Below are positions 18,531-26,056 of a DNA stretch of 64,000 bases, piece after piece. The first letter of the stretch is position 1. Every line of letters starts with the position of its first letter. The stretch is from Aliivibrio finisterrensis (GTDB lineage Bacteria > Pseudomonadota > Gammaproteobacteria > Enterobacterales > Vibrionaceae). The stretch lies in NCBI RefSeq assembly GCF_008933155.1, contig NZ_WBVP01000004.1:186001-250000 (forward strand), given 5' to 3'. The notes beneath the pieces were generated by a model. That model was not told where the DNA came from. It made no database searches and worked only from the letters and a program-made list of their open reading frames with translations. Position numbers and translations under genes: made by a program.

Positions 18531-18733
18531 GATGTGCTTCCTTGTATAAACAAGATGGGTTAATGGATAGCAGCAAAACTGCATTCAAAGACGGGCGGAC
18601 TTTACCCAATAATAGTAAGAGATGCCATTATGGTGTGTAAGCAGGTATTGCAATAACCTCCTTCATTAACATTCAGCAATAAATACAGAAAAAATAATTA
18701 CTAAAAAAGAGCCAACTCTTATGAATTACTGCT

Positions 18734-18946
18734 ATGAATTCTTTTTTTAGTTTGGCTGCATTAGGTGAACACCCAATAATCTTGAACCACGGCTTTCAAG
18801 CAGGTCAACTTCAAACCAGACCCAATCATGATACGGTTATTGCTGATGGAAAAACCTATTGGCAAGATTTTTGGTTAACTAAAGCCGATGAGCGTATCGA
18901 CTGGCCTTCTCACGAAGATGTCGCAGGAAAGATCTCAGGCGATTAA
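18734..18946 (+). CDS. Small hypothetical protein, possibly a relic
   Basis: A 70-residue frame starts MNSFFSLAALGEHPI and contains a Trp-rich stretch TYWQDFWLTKADERIDWPS, which looks protein-like rather than random. I do not recognise the family. No clear ribosome-binding site precedes the ATG, and no partner gene follows. It may be the end of a decayed gene or chance; coding potential is uncertain. Confidence 0.3.
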   Translation: MNSFFSLAALGEHPIILNHGFQAGQLQTRPNHDTVIADGKTYWQDFWLTKADERIDWPSHEDVAGKISGD

Positions 18947-19053
18947 TATCTCAGAAGGCAGTGGCGTATAAACTAGAAATGAACAAAAGTTAAAGATTTC
19001 AGAGTAATTCAATCGAACAATAATTCTCAGGTTATATACAGTAATTTGGCTAG

Positions 19054-19081
19054 GTGACATTAGGGCTTGCCTTAATGTCAC
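19054..19081. repeat. 28-base palindrome, candidate recombination site copy A
   Basis: Arms GTGACATTAGGGC and GCCTTAATGTCAC flank a central TT, with one mismatch in 13 pairs. A degenerate relative with the same central TT lies at 19640-19667, beyond the lipoprotein gene and just upstream of a serine-recombinase relic. The 28-base length with a 2-base centre fits a serine-recombinase crossover site; this is inference. Confidence 0.5.
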
Positions 19082-19142
19082 ATGACAATAAAGTTATGAC
19101 TCATTTTAGCGATATTTGTGTGAAAGAGTGATCATGTTCTAA

Positions 19143-19170
19143 GAAAAAAGCCGTTAACTTTTAGCGGCCT
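19143..19170 (-). terminator. Likely terminator of the lipoprotein gene
   Basis: On the minus strand GCCGCTAA and TTAACGGC arms are followed by TTTTTTCTT, 57 bases after the lipoprotein stop codon. The stem has one mismatch. Confidence 0.55.
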
Positions 19171-19226
19171 TTGCAATTATTACTTCAAGTAATTTATGTT
19201 TAAATTCCTGTTCATAAATATGTTAT

Positions 19227-19517
19227 TTATTTTTTCATTTCACCTGAAATGGAAACAATCTCAATACCAAAAATACGATTTAGCACACCCAAAACTGACG
19301 ATGTATCAGATGGCGTGGAATTTATCGTTTTTATTTCAGCATTTTCCGGTACTAACATATTCGCACGCTCCATTGTGTCTCCTGGAACCTGTAAAAATAA
19401 TATATTTACACTCTCTGCATGACTGGCAAACATCTCTTTATTTTGATTTAAGCCAGAACAACCGGCAAGTGTAGCAATGGTAACAGCAGCAATAGTTAAT
19501 TTAGCAATAGATTTCAT
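19227..19517 (-). CDS. Small lipoprotein of unknown function
   Basis: The 96-residue product has a signal peptide with a charged N-terminus, a hydrophobic core and the lipobox TLAGC, so Cys20 would be lipidated. The rest is a short soluble part (about 75 residues) with no motif I recognise; PENAEIKTINSTPSDTSSVLGVLNRIFGIEIVSISG is the most protein-like part. It lies between two related 28-base palindromes and next to a recombinase relic, so it may be cargo of a mobile segment. A 31-base palindrome lies 17 bases upstream of its start. Confidence 0.7.
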   Translation of the reverse strand: MKSIAKLTIAAVTIATLAGCSGLNQNKEMFASHAESVNILFLQVPGDTMERANMLVPENAEIKTINSTPSDTSSVLGVLNRIFGIEIVSISGEMKK

Positions 19518-19533
19518 AATTCACCCTCATCAT

Positions 19534-19564
19534 TAATGACATCAACACACTGTTAATGTCATTA
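19534..19564. promoter_or_regulatory. 31-base palindrome upstream of the lipoprotein gene
   Basis: TAATGACATCAACA and TGTTAATGTCATTA arms flank CAC, 13 of 14 pairs matching. The TGTCATTA core also occurs in the 34-base element at 19696. It could be an operator of the lipoprotein gene or a recombinase-binding site. Confidence 0.4.
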
Positions 19565-19639
19565 GTATAGTCTAAAAATCAACGACCTGTTTTTGTATTT
19601 TTTAGCGTTTTTAAGCAAAAATATTATTAACTCAAACTC

Positions 19640-19667
19640 GTAACATTAGGGTTTACTCTGATGTCAT
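19640..19667. repeat. 28-base palindrome, candidate recombination site copy B
   Basis: Arms GTAACATTAGGGT and ACTCTGATGTCAT flank a central TT. The left arm differs from that of the 19054 copy by two bases. The centre lies 59 bases from the centre of the 34-base element at 19696-19729, roughly the spacing of subsites I and II in Tn3-type res sites. Confidence 0.45.
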
Positions 19668-19695
19668 AGGGTTAATTTTAGTCCTAAAATCCTTT

Positions 19696-19729
19696 TGTCA
19701 TTTAGTATTAGACCATTACTTTAATGACA
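19696..19729. promoter_or_regulatory. 34-base inverted element upstream of the recombinase (res subsite II-like)
   Basis: TGTCATTTAGTA reading in from the left and TGTCATTAAAGTA from the right face each other over 34 bases, 14 bases before the recombinase start. Half-sites beginning TGTC resemble those bound by Tn3/gamma-delta resolvases, whose subsite II is also 34 bases long. Function is inferred. Confidence 0.4.
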
Positions 19730-19743
19730 CTTAGGCTCAATTC

Positions 19744-20262
19744 ATGTACATATCTGGCTATCTAAGAGTATCAACCAAAGGGCAAGATGCAAAAAGAGCA
19801 CAAGATAGCTTAAAGTCTTTTGCTGAAGATAAAGGTGCTCGTATTGCTGGTTGGTATATTGAGAACGTTTCAAACGCATCACTACAAAGACCTGAGTTGA
19901 TACGATGACTTCAAAATGCAGAAAAAGGCGATGCTATCCTTATTGAGCAAGTTGATCGCATTTCTCGCCTTAATGATGACGATTGGAAAACACTCAAAGC
20001 ATTAATCAAAAAAAAAAATTAAAAGTGATCAGCTTAGATTTGCCAACCAGCCACACAGTACTAATGAAGCATCATAATGATGGTTTTACATCAGCCATGT
20101 TCAAAGCCATCAATAATATGATGTTAGACATGCGGCCGAAGACCAGATCTAGGTATGCATGAAAAAATAATCCAACTTCGTGTACATAATCAGTTAAGTG
20201 TCAATGCAACACCGAAGTTGGTAGGAGTATCGGCAAGAACCGTGATACTCTGCTTTTTAAAA
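19744..20262 (+). pseudogene. Serine recombinase (resolvase-type) relic
   Basis: The frame opens with MYISGYLRVSTKGQDAKRAQDS, the serine-recombinase N-terminus with the catalytic Ser in RVST. It is broken by a TGA at 19906-19908 and then continues LQNAEKGDAILIEQVDRISRLNDDDW. A run of ten A near 20010-20019 shifts the frame before LKVISLDLPTSHTV and AINNMMLDM. A further deletion and shift join this to GMHEKIIQLRVHNQLSVNAT and LVGVSARTV, the C-terminal helix-turn-helix. At least three lesions make it non-functional. The end is approximate. It resembles plasmid and transposon resolvases. Confidence 0.85.
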
Positions 20263-20265
20263 CCA

Positions 20266-20583
20266 TTAAGCAAAGGCATAGCCTTTTCTGTATGACCGCA
20301 AAAAACCTGCGTGTTTCAGATCCATTAACACAAAATTAATGGTATCACGGCCTTCCCCTTTTAATCTCTCACCAATCCCTCGTTGGCTTGGTTTTACTTC
20401 TTTTGCCAGTATCGCTTGCTTGATTTCCAGATAGACTTGCTCATTACATTTTAGATGCTCGTCATTGAAAACTTCCTCTTCATGACAATCAACTGACTCA
20501 GGAACGCAGTCATTAAAATTTTCATCATTCTCTCCTGCAATCTGAATATGCGCACACGATAGAGTGAAAAAGACGCTTTCCAA
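20266..20583 (-). CDS. Hypothetical protein with winged-helix-like C-terminus
   Basis: This 105-residue frame starts with TTG and converges with the recombinase relic. The acidic first half (ENDENFNDCVPESVDCHEEEVFNDEH) is followed by VYLEIKQAILAKEVKPSQRGIGERLKGEGRDTINFVLMDLKHAGFLRSYRKGYAFA. The latter looks like a winged helix (three helices plus a wing), as in small DNA-binding or replication proteins of mobile elements. No clear ribosome-binding site or upstream start is visible, so it may be the remaining 3' part of a longer gene. I do not recognise a specific family. Confidence 0.4.
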   Translation of the reverse strand: MESVFFTLSCAHIQIAGENDENFNDCVPESVDCHEEEVFNDEHLKCNEQVYLEIKQAILAKEVKPSQRGIGERLKGEGRDTINFVLMDLKHAGFLRSYRKGYAFA

Positions 20584-20757
20584 GGAAGAAGAGTCATCGA
20601 TTTAATCGATACCCCAACCTGACAAAATTAAATAACCTTACTTTTACTAATTATAAATTATATCCGACTTGTATTTGTGTGTTTTTTGTTAAGTTACTAG
20701 TCACTAGTTTCTTATTTTAGACCCATTTTATAAATCTTAATTTCGGGTGATCAACAT

Positions 20758-20791
20758 AAAAAAGCCCGCTCATATTAACTACGAACGGGCT
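20758..20791 (-). terminator. Terminator of pdxY
   Basis: On the minus strand AGCCCGTTCG and TGAGCGGGCTTTTTTAT form a hairpin followed by a T-run, 72 bases after the pdxY stop codon. Confidence 0.75.
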
Positions 20792-20862
20792 GCGCACTGT
20801 CTATCTATTATATTAGATAATCTCTTTTGTTCAGTTCTAGCTCTGTAGTCACTAGAACTGCA

Positions 20863-21732
20863 CTAAGCGACTTTTTCTGCTTTCACTGTGATCTCTGGTG
20901 TATTGAAATGTTCTTGTGATGCGATAAGTTGCAGTTCATACGCTCCACGATTGAAGGTTTCTTGCATTACCGAATCAACCGCAGCATTAGTACGTTCAAA
21001 CGCATCAACTGGAGAGTAACCCGCCATTAAGTTAGCAAGCATTACACCACTGATTAAATCCCCTGCCCCTACAGGCTGACGCTTTGCATCAAAGTCATAT
21101 AAAGGACGAGAAACGTGGTAGCTACCTTCTTTCGTGGTTAATAGCATTTCAAAGCGATCTTTTTTAATACCCGCACGACTCAAGTGTTTTACCACCACCA
21201 TCTTAACGCCCTGCTCAAGCAGTTGATTATTCGCTTCAATCACTTGCTCTAAGGTGTTGATCGTCATACCGGTTAAACTTTCTAACTCTAATAAGTTAGG
21301 CGCAATAATATCTGCTGATGCAAGTGCGGACTCTTTAAAGAAAGTGGTCACTTCTGGTGCAACAATGCAGCCTTTCTCAGGATGCCCCATTACTGGATCA
21401 CAGAAGTAAATTACGTTTGGATTGTCTTGTTTTATTTTCTGAACCGCTGTGATGATCTCTTGACCTTGCGCTGCTGATCCTAAGTAACCACTTAACACCC
21501 CATCACAAACATGAGTTGCTTCAATCGCTGATAGACCATCAACCAATTCTGAAATGTGGCCAGCAGGCATGGCGATGCCTTTCCAACCTTGTTGATATTG
21601 TGTGTGATTTGAAAACTGTACCGTATTAATAGGCCATACTTCCATTCCCATTCTTCGCATTGGAAAAACCGCAGCACTGTTGCCTGCGCAACCAAATACC
21701 ACATGAGACTGAATGGAAAGAATACGTTTCAT
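20863..21732 (-). CDS. pdxY: Pyridoxal kinase PdxY
   Basis: PdxY phosphorylates pyridoxal in the vitamin B6 salvage pathway. The 289-residue protein starts MKRILSIQSHVVFGCAGNSAAVFPMRRMG as in other PdxY proteins and has the ribokinase-fold anion-hole motif PVGAGDLISG (about residues 222-231) and YFCDPVMGHPEKGCIV. It lies downstream of cadA in the same direction. CadA needs pyridoxal phosphate, so the pairing makes functional sense, though this is inference. Confidence 0.93.
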   Translation of the reverse strand: MKRILSIQSHVVFGCAGNSAAVFPMRRMGMEVWPINTVQFSNHTQYQQGWKGIAMPAGHISELVDGLSAIEATHVCDGVLSGYLGSAAQGQEIITAVQKIKQDNPNVIYFCDPVMGHPEKGCIVAPEVTTFFKESALASADIIAPNLLELESLTGMTINTLEQVIEANNQLLEQGVKMVVVKHLSRAGIKKDRFEMLLTTKEGSYHVSRPLYDFDAKRQPVGAGDLISGVMLANLMAGYSPVDAFERTNAAVDSVMQETFNRGAYELQLIASQEHFNTPEITVKAEKVA

Positions 21733-21808
21733 AACATCACCATAATTTTAAATAGAGTAAGGGCTTCCGTGCCCTAAAATAAACGATATTCCTTCAAAAC
21801 CCTAGGGC

Positions 21809-23947
21809 TTAATCTTCTTTTAGAACTTTCACTGTGTAACTGCCATCTTTTTGAGCATATACACCGTGAATATCCGTTTCAAAGCCAGGGTAATGTGCTC
21901 CGATAGCACATAGCATTTCTAAGAAATCAAGTACTGGACGAGACTCAGCCGTTACCATTTCACCTGGAAGTACTAGTGGAACCCCTGGTGGGTAAGGAAG
22001 GATCATATTCGCACTTACACGATTAACCATTTCTTCCAGTTTCACTTCCTCCACATTACCGCGTAGCTCTTCTTGCCATGCAGCGTGTGGGGTTACTTTA
22101 AGCTCAGGTAATACGTCAAACGCTTTGAACATTAGCTCTGGTAAACGGTATTGACGAGTTAAGTCATGAATACCTTGTGCCAACTCTTGAACTCGCATGC
22201 CTTCGTAGAAACTTGGATCTTCGTTGTACAGTGAAGGAAGGAAGTTTTTCACTGTTAAGTTTAGATCAAAGCCACGTTTAAAGTCAGTTAATGCACGTAG
22301 TAGTTGCATTGCTTTTGATTTATCAATACCGATAGAGAATAGGAACAATAGGTTATATGGACCTGTTTTCTCTACTACGATACCGTGTTCATCTAAGTAT
22401 TTAGCAACGATTGATGCAGGAATACCTGTCTCGCTCATTTCGCTATTTTCGTTCATTCCTGGAGTTAATAGCGTTACTTTGATTGGATCAAGGTACATGT
22501 GATCATCATCGATGTCTTTGAAACCGTGCCATGTATCTTTTGGATCCAGTTTCCAACATTCTGTTGTATCGATGTTTTCTGGTTGCCATACATCAAAGAA
22601 CCAGCTGTCACTTTCACTTTGTAGACGTTTGATCTCTTTACGGAAACGAATCGCACGGTCAATTGAATCTTGGATTAGTTTCTTACCTGTATTACCACGC
22701 ATCATTGCCGCAGCGGTTTCAGTTGATGCAACAATACCGTATTGAGGTGATGTTGATGTGTGCATCATGAACGCTTCATTGAATGACTCTTTATCAAACT
22801 CACCTTTTACGTGGATCATTGATGCTTGAGAGAACGCAGCCAATAATTTATGAGTTGATTGTGTTTCATAGAACACTTTACCCGGCATTGCTTCGCCACT
22901 CATACCACACTTACCTTCATAAATTTTGTTGAAGTTAGTGTAAGGAACCCAAGCACTGTCGAAGTGAATGTATTTAGTATCTAGTGTTTCTTTGATGTAT
23001 TGAGTGTTGTACAACAGACCATCGTAAGTTGAGTTAGTAATAACTGCATAACCTGGCATGGTTGCGTTTGGTGTTGCTGCTACTTTTTGTTCAATCACTT
23101 CACGAGTGAATTCACTTTGTGGAATGCCACCTAAAATACCGTAAGCGTTACGCGTTGGGCGGAAATAGATAGGCGTTACATCACTCATCATCATCATGTG
23201 AGTTAGAGATTTGTGACAGTTACGGTCAACAAGTACTGTGCTTCCTGCAGGTGCTGAGTACATACCTACAATTTTGTTTGATGTAGAAGTACCGTTAGTT
23301 ACGATGTAAGAGCTATCTGCATTAAAGGTACGAGCGATGTACTCTTCAGCTTCTTTATGAGGACCTGAGTGATCAAGTAATGAACCCAGCTCAGGCATTG
23401 AGATTGATACATCTGCTTTAAATGCGTTTGGACCGTAGAAATCATAGAAGATGCTACCTGCAGGGCTTTTTTGGAAAGCCGTGCCGCCCATGTGACCCGG
23501 AGTACAGAAGGTATATTTGCCTTCTTCTACGTATTTGAATAATGCCTTAGTAAAAGGAGGCATGATTTGGTCTTTGTATTCTTCTGTCGCTTGATTGATT
23601 TTCAGTGCGATGTCGTCAGCCATATCTAGGGCATATTCGAAGAAATGTAGATTTAGACGTAAATCAGTTAATGAAATATCTAATGTTGAATGTTGGTTTG
23701 CAAATGCATATAGCGGCAATTTTTCATTCAACGTATTAATTTCAGTACATAGGTCTAGTGAGTACTTATCCCAATCAAATAACACACCACAAATACGTGG
23801 GTTCATTTCAATCATTTTATATAGATCTTGTGCATCTACTGGGTAAACCACTTTATAGCCTGCTTTTTCTAAAGAAGCATGCAATTCGCGAACTGGCTCT
23901 TCTTTAAAGAAAACACCTGAGTGATTTAGGATAGCAAAAATATTCAT
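21809..23947 (-). CDS. cadA: Inducible lysine decarboxylase CadA
   Basis: CadA decarboxylates lysine to cadaverine, consuming a proton, and so protects the cell at low pH. The 712-residue product matches E. coli CadA end to end: N-terminal wing domain (MNIFAILNHSGVFFKEEPVREL), PLP domain with YETQSTHKLLAAFSQ carrying the PLP-binding Lys (about residue 367), and YPPGVPLVLPGE near the C-terminus. It lies downstream of cadB, separated by an intercistronic hairpin, and is predicted to be activated by CadC, encoded nearby. Confidence 0.96.
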   Translation of the reverse strand: MNIFAILNHSGVFFKEEPVRELHASLEKAGYKVVYPVDAQDLYKMIEMNPRICGVLFDWDKYSLDLCTEINTLNEKLPLYAFANQHSTLDISLTDLRLNLHFFEYALDMADDIALKINQATEEYKDQIMPPFTKALFKYVEEGKYTFCTPGHMGGTAFQKSPAGSIFYDFYGPNAFKADVSISMPELGSLLDHSGPHKEAEEYIARTFNADSSYIVTNGTSTSNKIVGMYSAPAGSTVLVDRNCHKSLTHMMMMSDVTPIYFRPTRNAYGILGGIPQSEFTREVIEQKVAATPNATMPGYAVITNSTYDGLLYNTQYIKETLDTKYIHFDSAWVPYTNFNKIYEGKCGMSGEAMPGKVFYETQSTHKLLAAFSQASMIHVKGEFDKESFNEAFMMHTSTSPQYGIVASTETAAAMMRGNTGKKLIQDSIDRAIRFRKEIKRLQSESDSWFFDVWQPENIDTTECWKLDPKDTWHGFKDIDDDHMYLDPIKVTLLTPGMNENSEMSETGIPASIVAKYLDEHGIVVEKTGPYNLLFLFSIGIDKSKAMQLLRALTDFKRGFDLNLTVKNFLPSLYNEDPSFYEGMRVQELAQGIHDLTRQYRLPELMFKAFDVLPELKVTPHAAWQEELRGNVEEVKLEEMVNRVSANMILPYPPGVPLVLPGEMVTAESRPVLDFLEMLCAIGAHYPGFETDIHGVYAQKDGSYTVKVLKED

Positions 23948-23969
23948 TTTATATCTCCAAGACGAAACA

Positions 23970-24011
23970 AGGCGCTCCCCATATTTTTGATGGTGAGGTA
24001 GTGGAGCGCCT
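23970..24011 (-). promoter_or_regulatory. Intercistronic stem-loop between cadB and cadA
   Basis: AGGCGCTCC and GGAGCGCCT arms, nine perfect pairs around a 24-base loop, lie between the cadB stop and cadA start, with no T-run. It may adjust the relative amounts of CadB and CadA. Confidence 0.45.
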
Positions 24012-24064
24012 GAGGGTAAAATTATTAAGTTGGTAGCGTTAAGTGTTTACGCTATCGAGTGACA

Positions 24065-25399
24065 TTAATGGGCAGCAGCTTCAGTGCTTACGTGTTGCTC
24101 TGATTGTTTCAGACCCATTTTTTTTGCGTAGAACATAAGGATGACAAGTGACACGATAAAGGTTGCAGTTAGTGTTGCACCTTCTGCACCAGCCAGTGCA
24201 ATCATGCAGAATACACAAGCAATACCAGAGAAGAACATGGTAAAGCCGCTGCGTGTTGTCATACCTTCGAATCGAATTAAGTTAATGCTTGAGTAGAAGT
24301 AAGGAAGCATTGTTAGTAGTACAGCATCAGTCGTTAACTGATTAAATAAATCCGCAGTGTGAGCTGATTGAGAACTGAACACAGTTAACGCAATCATTAG
24401 TGCTGTCATTTTAAGTGATGCTAAGACTAAGCCTTTTTTAGCAACACCGTTTTTATCAGTTTCACCGTAGATTTTAGGGAAGTTACCATCGTGAGCGGCA
24501 CGTTTACCTGCTTCACCAACTAACATCATCCAAGAACCCAGTGATGTGAAACATGCTAGGGCTGTAAATGCCGCCACAAATGGGGCTGACCAACTACCGA
24601 AAATCTCAGTGGTTGCTAGAGCAAATGGCGCACCTGATGCTGCAACTTCTGCTGCTGGGAACATGCCACTGATTACTTGAGTTGATAGGATATAAATCAC
24701 ACCCGCAATCGCTGTACCTAACATTGTTGCTAGAGGAACGGTGCGTTTTGGATTTTTTACCATACCAGATGATACCGCTGCTGATTCAACACCAACAAAA
24801 GACCATAAACAGATAAGCACAGCACTGATAATAGCGTGGCTACTTGTGCCTGAAGATACATTCCAGTTTTGGTTATATAAAGCAGGATCAAAGTGAGTCC
24901 AACCCACAAGACCAGTCCCCACAACAGGAATAAGGATAAGACCTAAACCTAAAGTACAAAGACGACTTACCCAGCTACCACCTAGTAAGTTAACTAAGGT
25001 AAATAACCATACTGATGCAATCGTCGCGGCAGCCGCAGGGATAGGGTCATTCAAAGCTGGGAAGAAAACAGATAGGTAAGAAACGCCAGTAATAGCGATG
25101 GCTAAGTTACCAATCCAGTTTGCGTGGTAGTAAAGGACACCGGTTTGGAAACCAAATACAGGAGAGACTTCACCTGCATAAGCAATTGGGCCACCTTCTT
25201 GAGGGTTTTTCGTTGCTAAGCGGGCAAAAACAAACGCCAAACTTAATGCACCCACTAAACAGATAATCCAACTAAAGATGGATACTGAGCCAACTGCCGC
25301 TAATGAAGAAGGTAATAGTGCAATACCACTCCCCATCATGTTGCCGGCAACAACACCCGTACAGGCAATTAAGCCAATTTTTTTTGTATTCGATTCCAT
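24065..25399 (-). CDS. cadB: Lysine/cadaverine antiporter CadB
   Basis: CadB exchanges external lysine for internal cadaverine across the inner membrane. The 444-residue APC-superfamily protein has about 12 hydrophobic segments. It shows the N-terminal KIGLIACTGVVAGNMMGSGIALLPSSLA that lines the substrate site, PIAYAGEVSPVFGFQTGVLYYHANWIGN (about residues 72-99), and VGVESAAVSSGMVKNPKRTVPLATMLGT, all typical of CadB. It is the first gene of cadB-cadA. The long AT-rich upstream region should hold the CadC-binding sites. Confidence 0.95.
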   Translation of the reverse strand: MESNTKKIGLIACTGVVAGNMMGSGIALLPSSLAAVGSVSIFSWIICLVGALSLAFVFARLATKNPQEGGPIAYAGEVSPVFGFQTGVLYYHANWIGNLAIAITGVSYLSVFFPALNDPIPAAAATIASVWLFTLVNLLGGSWVSRLCTLGLGLILIPVVGTGLVGWTHFDPALYNQNWNVSSGTSSHAIISAVLICLWSFVGVESAAVSSGMVKNPKRTVPLATMLGTAIAGVIYILSTQVISGMFPAAEVAASGAPFALATTEIFGSWSAPFVAAFTALACFTSLGSWMMLVGEAGKRAAHDGNFPKIYGETDKNGVAKKGLVLASLKMTALMIALTVFSSQSAHTADLFNQLTTDAVLLTMLPYFYSSINLIRFEGMTTRSGFTMFFSGIACVFCMIALAGAEGATLTATFIVSLVILMFYAKKMGLKQSEQHVSTEAAAH

Positions 25400-26056
25400 A
25401 ACATCTCCAGGGATTATCGAATGGGCTCTATTATTTAGCCCGTGATGCGAAATTTTATTTAAGAGGGCGAGATGTTATTTAGACGGAGCATGCAAACTCT
25501 GTTGGGGTAAATACACAACATCCCGCTCGAATGTTGAGATGAAGATTACGCCCAATGAATCGAAAAAAAATAAGGATAAAATTATCAATAAAATAATGAT
25601 AAAAAAATAAAGAAGAAAACTGACAAGCGAAGATAGAAAAAATTAAATTACTATTACTTTCAATAATTTAAAATTTCAACTTTAGATTTAATTAAAAAAA
25701 ACAAAAAATATAAACCTCTAATATTGATAAGAATAAGGGTTTATTTATGACCTTTATCTCTTCGTCATAAAAATACTAACCAACTAAAGACCAGATTTTT
25801 TTCATGGTTAATTGAGTGAGAAAATTTCAATAAAAAAATTGTAAATATTTATCGCTACACGTAAAAAAAGTACGACATATTGTTTCATTATGATTGACTA
25901 GCTAAAGTCGACTGAACTATATTAATCGCCGCAAATCCTTAGCAAACGATATTTTATACAACTTTATAACAAAGTTACTTATATTTCTTAAAGATTGGCA
26001 TTTCGTTATCCATTGTTTAGGAAAAATAAATTAACGATTAATAATAAGGAAATTTC
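25400..26056. other. Long AT-rich divergent intergenic region, cadB and alanine symporter promoters
   Basis: This 657-base stretch separates two divergent genes. I see no protein-coding frame, only A/T-rich runs as expected for a region bound by a ToxR-like activator such as CadC. I could not place a CadC box with confidence. Confidence 0.6.
25894..25923 (+). promoter_or_regulatory. Candidate sigma-70 promoter of the alanine symporter gene
   Basis: TTGACT and TATATT are spaced by 18 bases, about 130 bases upstream of the symporter start codon. The match is good but unconfirmed. Confidence 0.4.
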
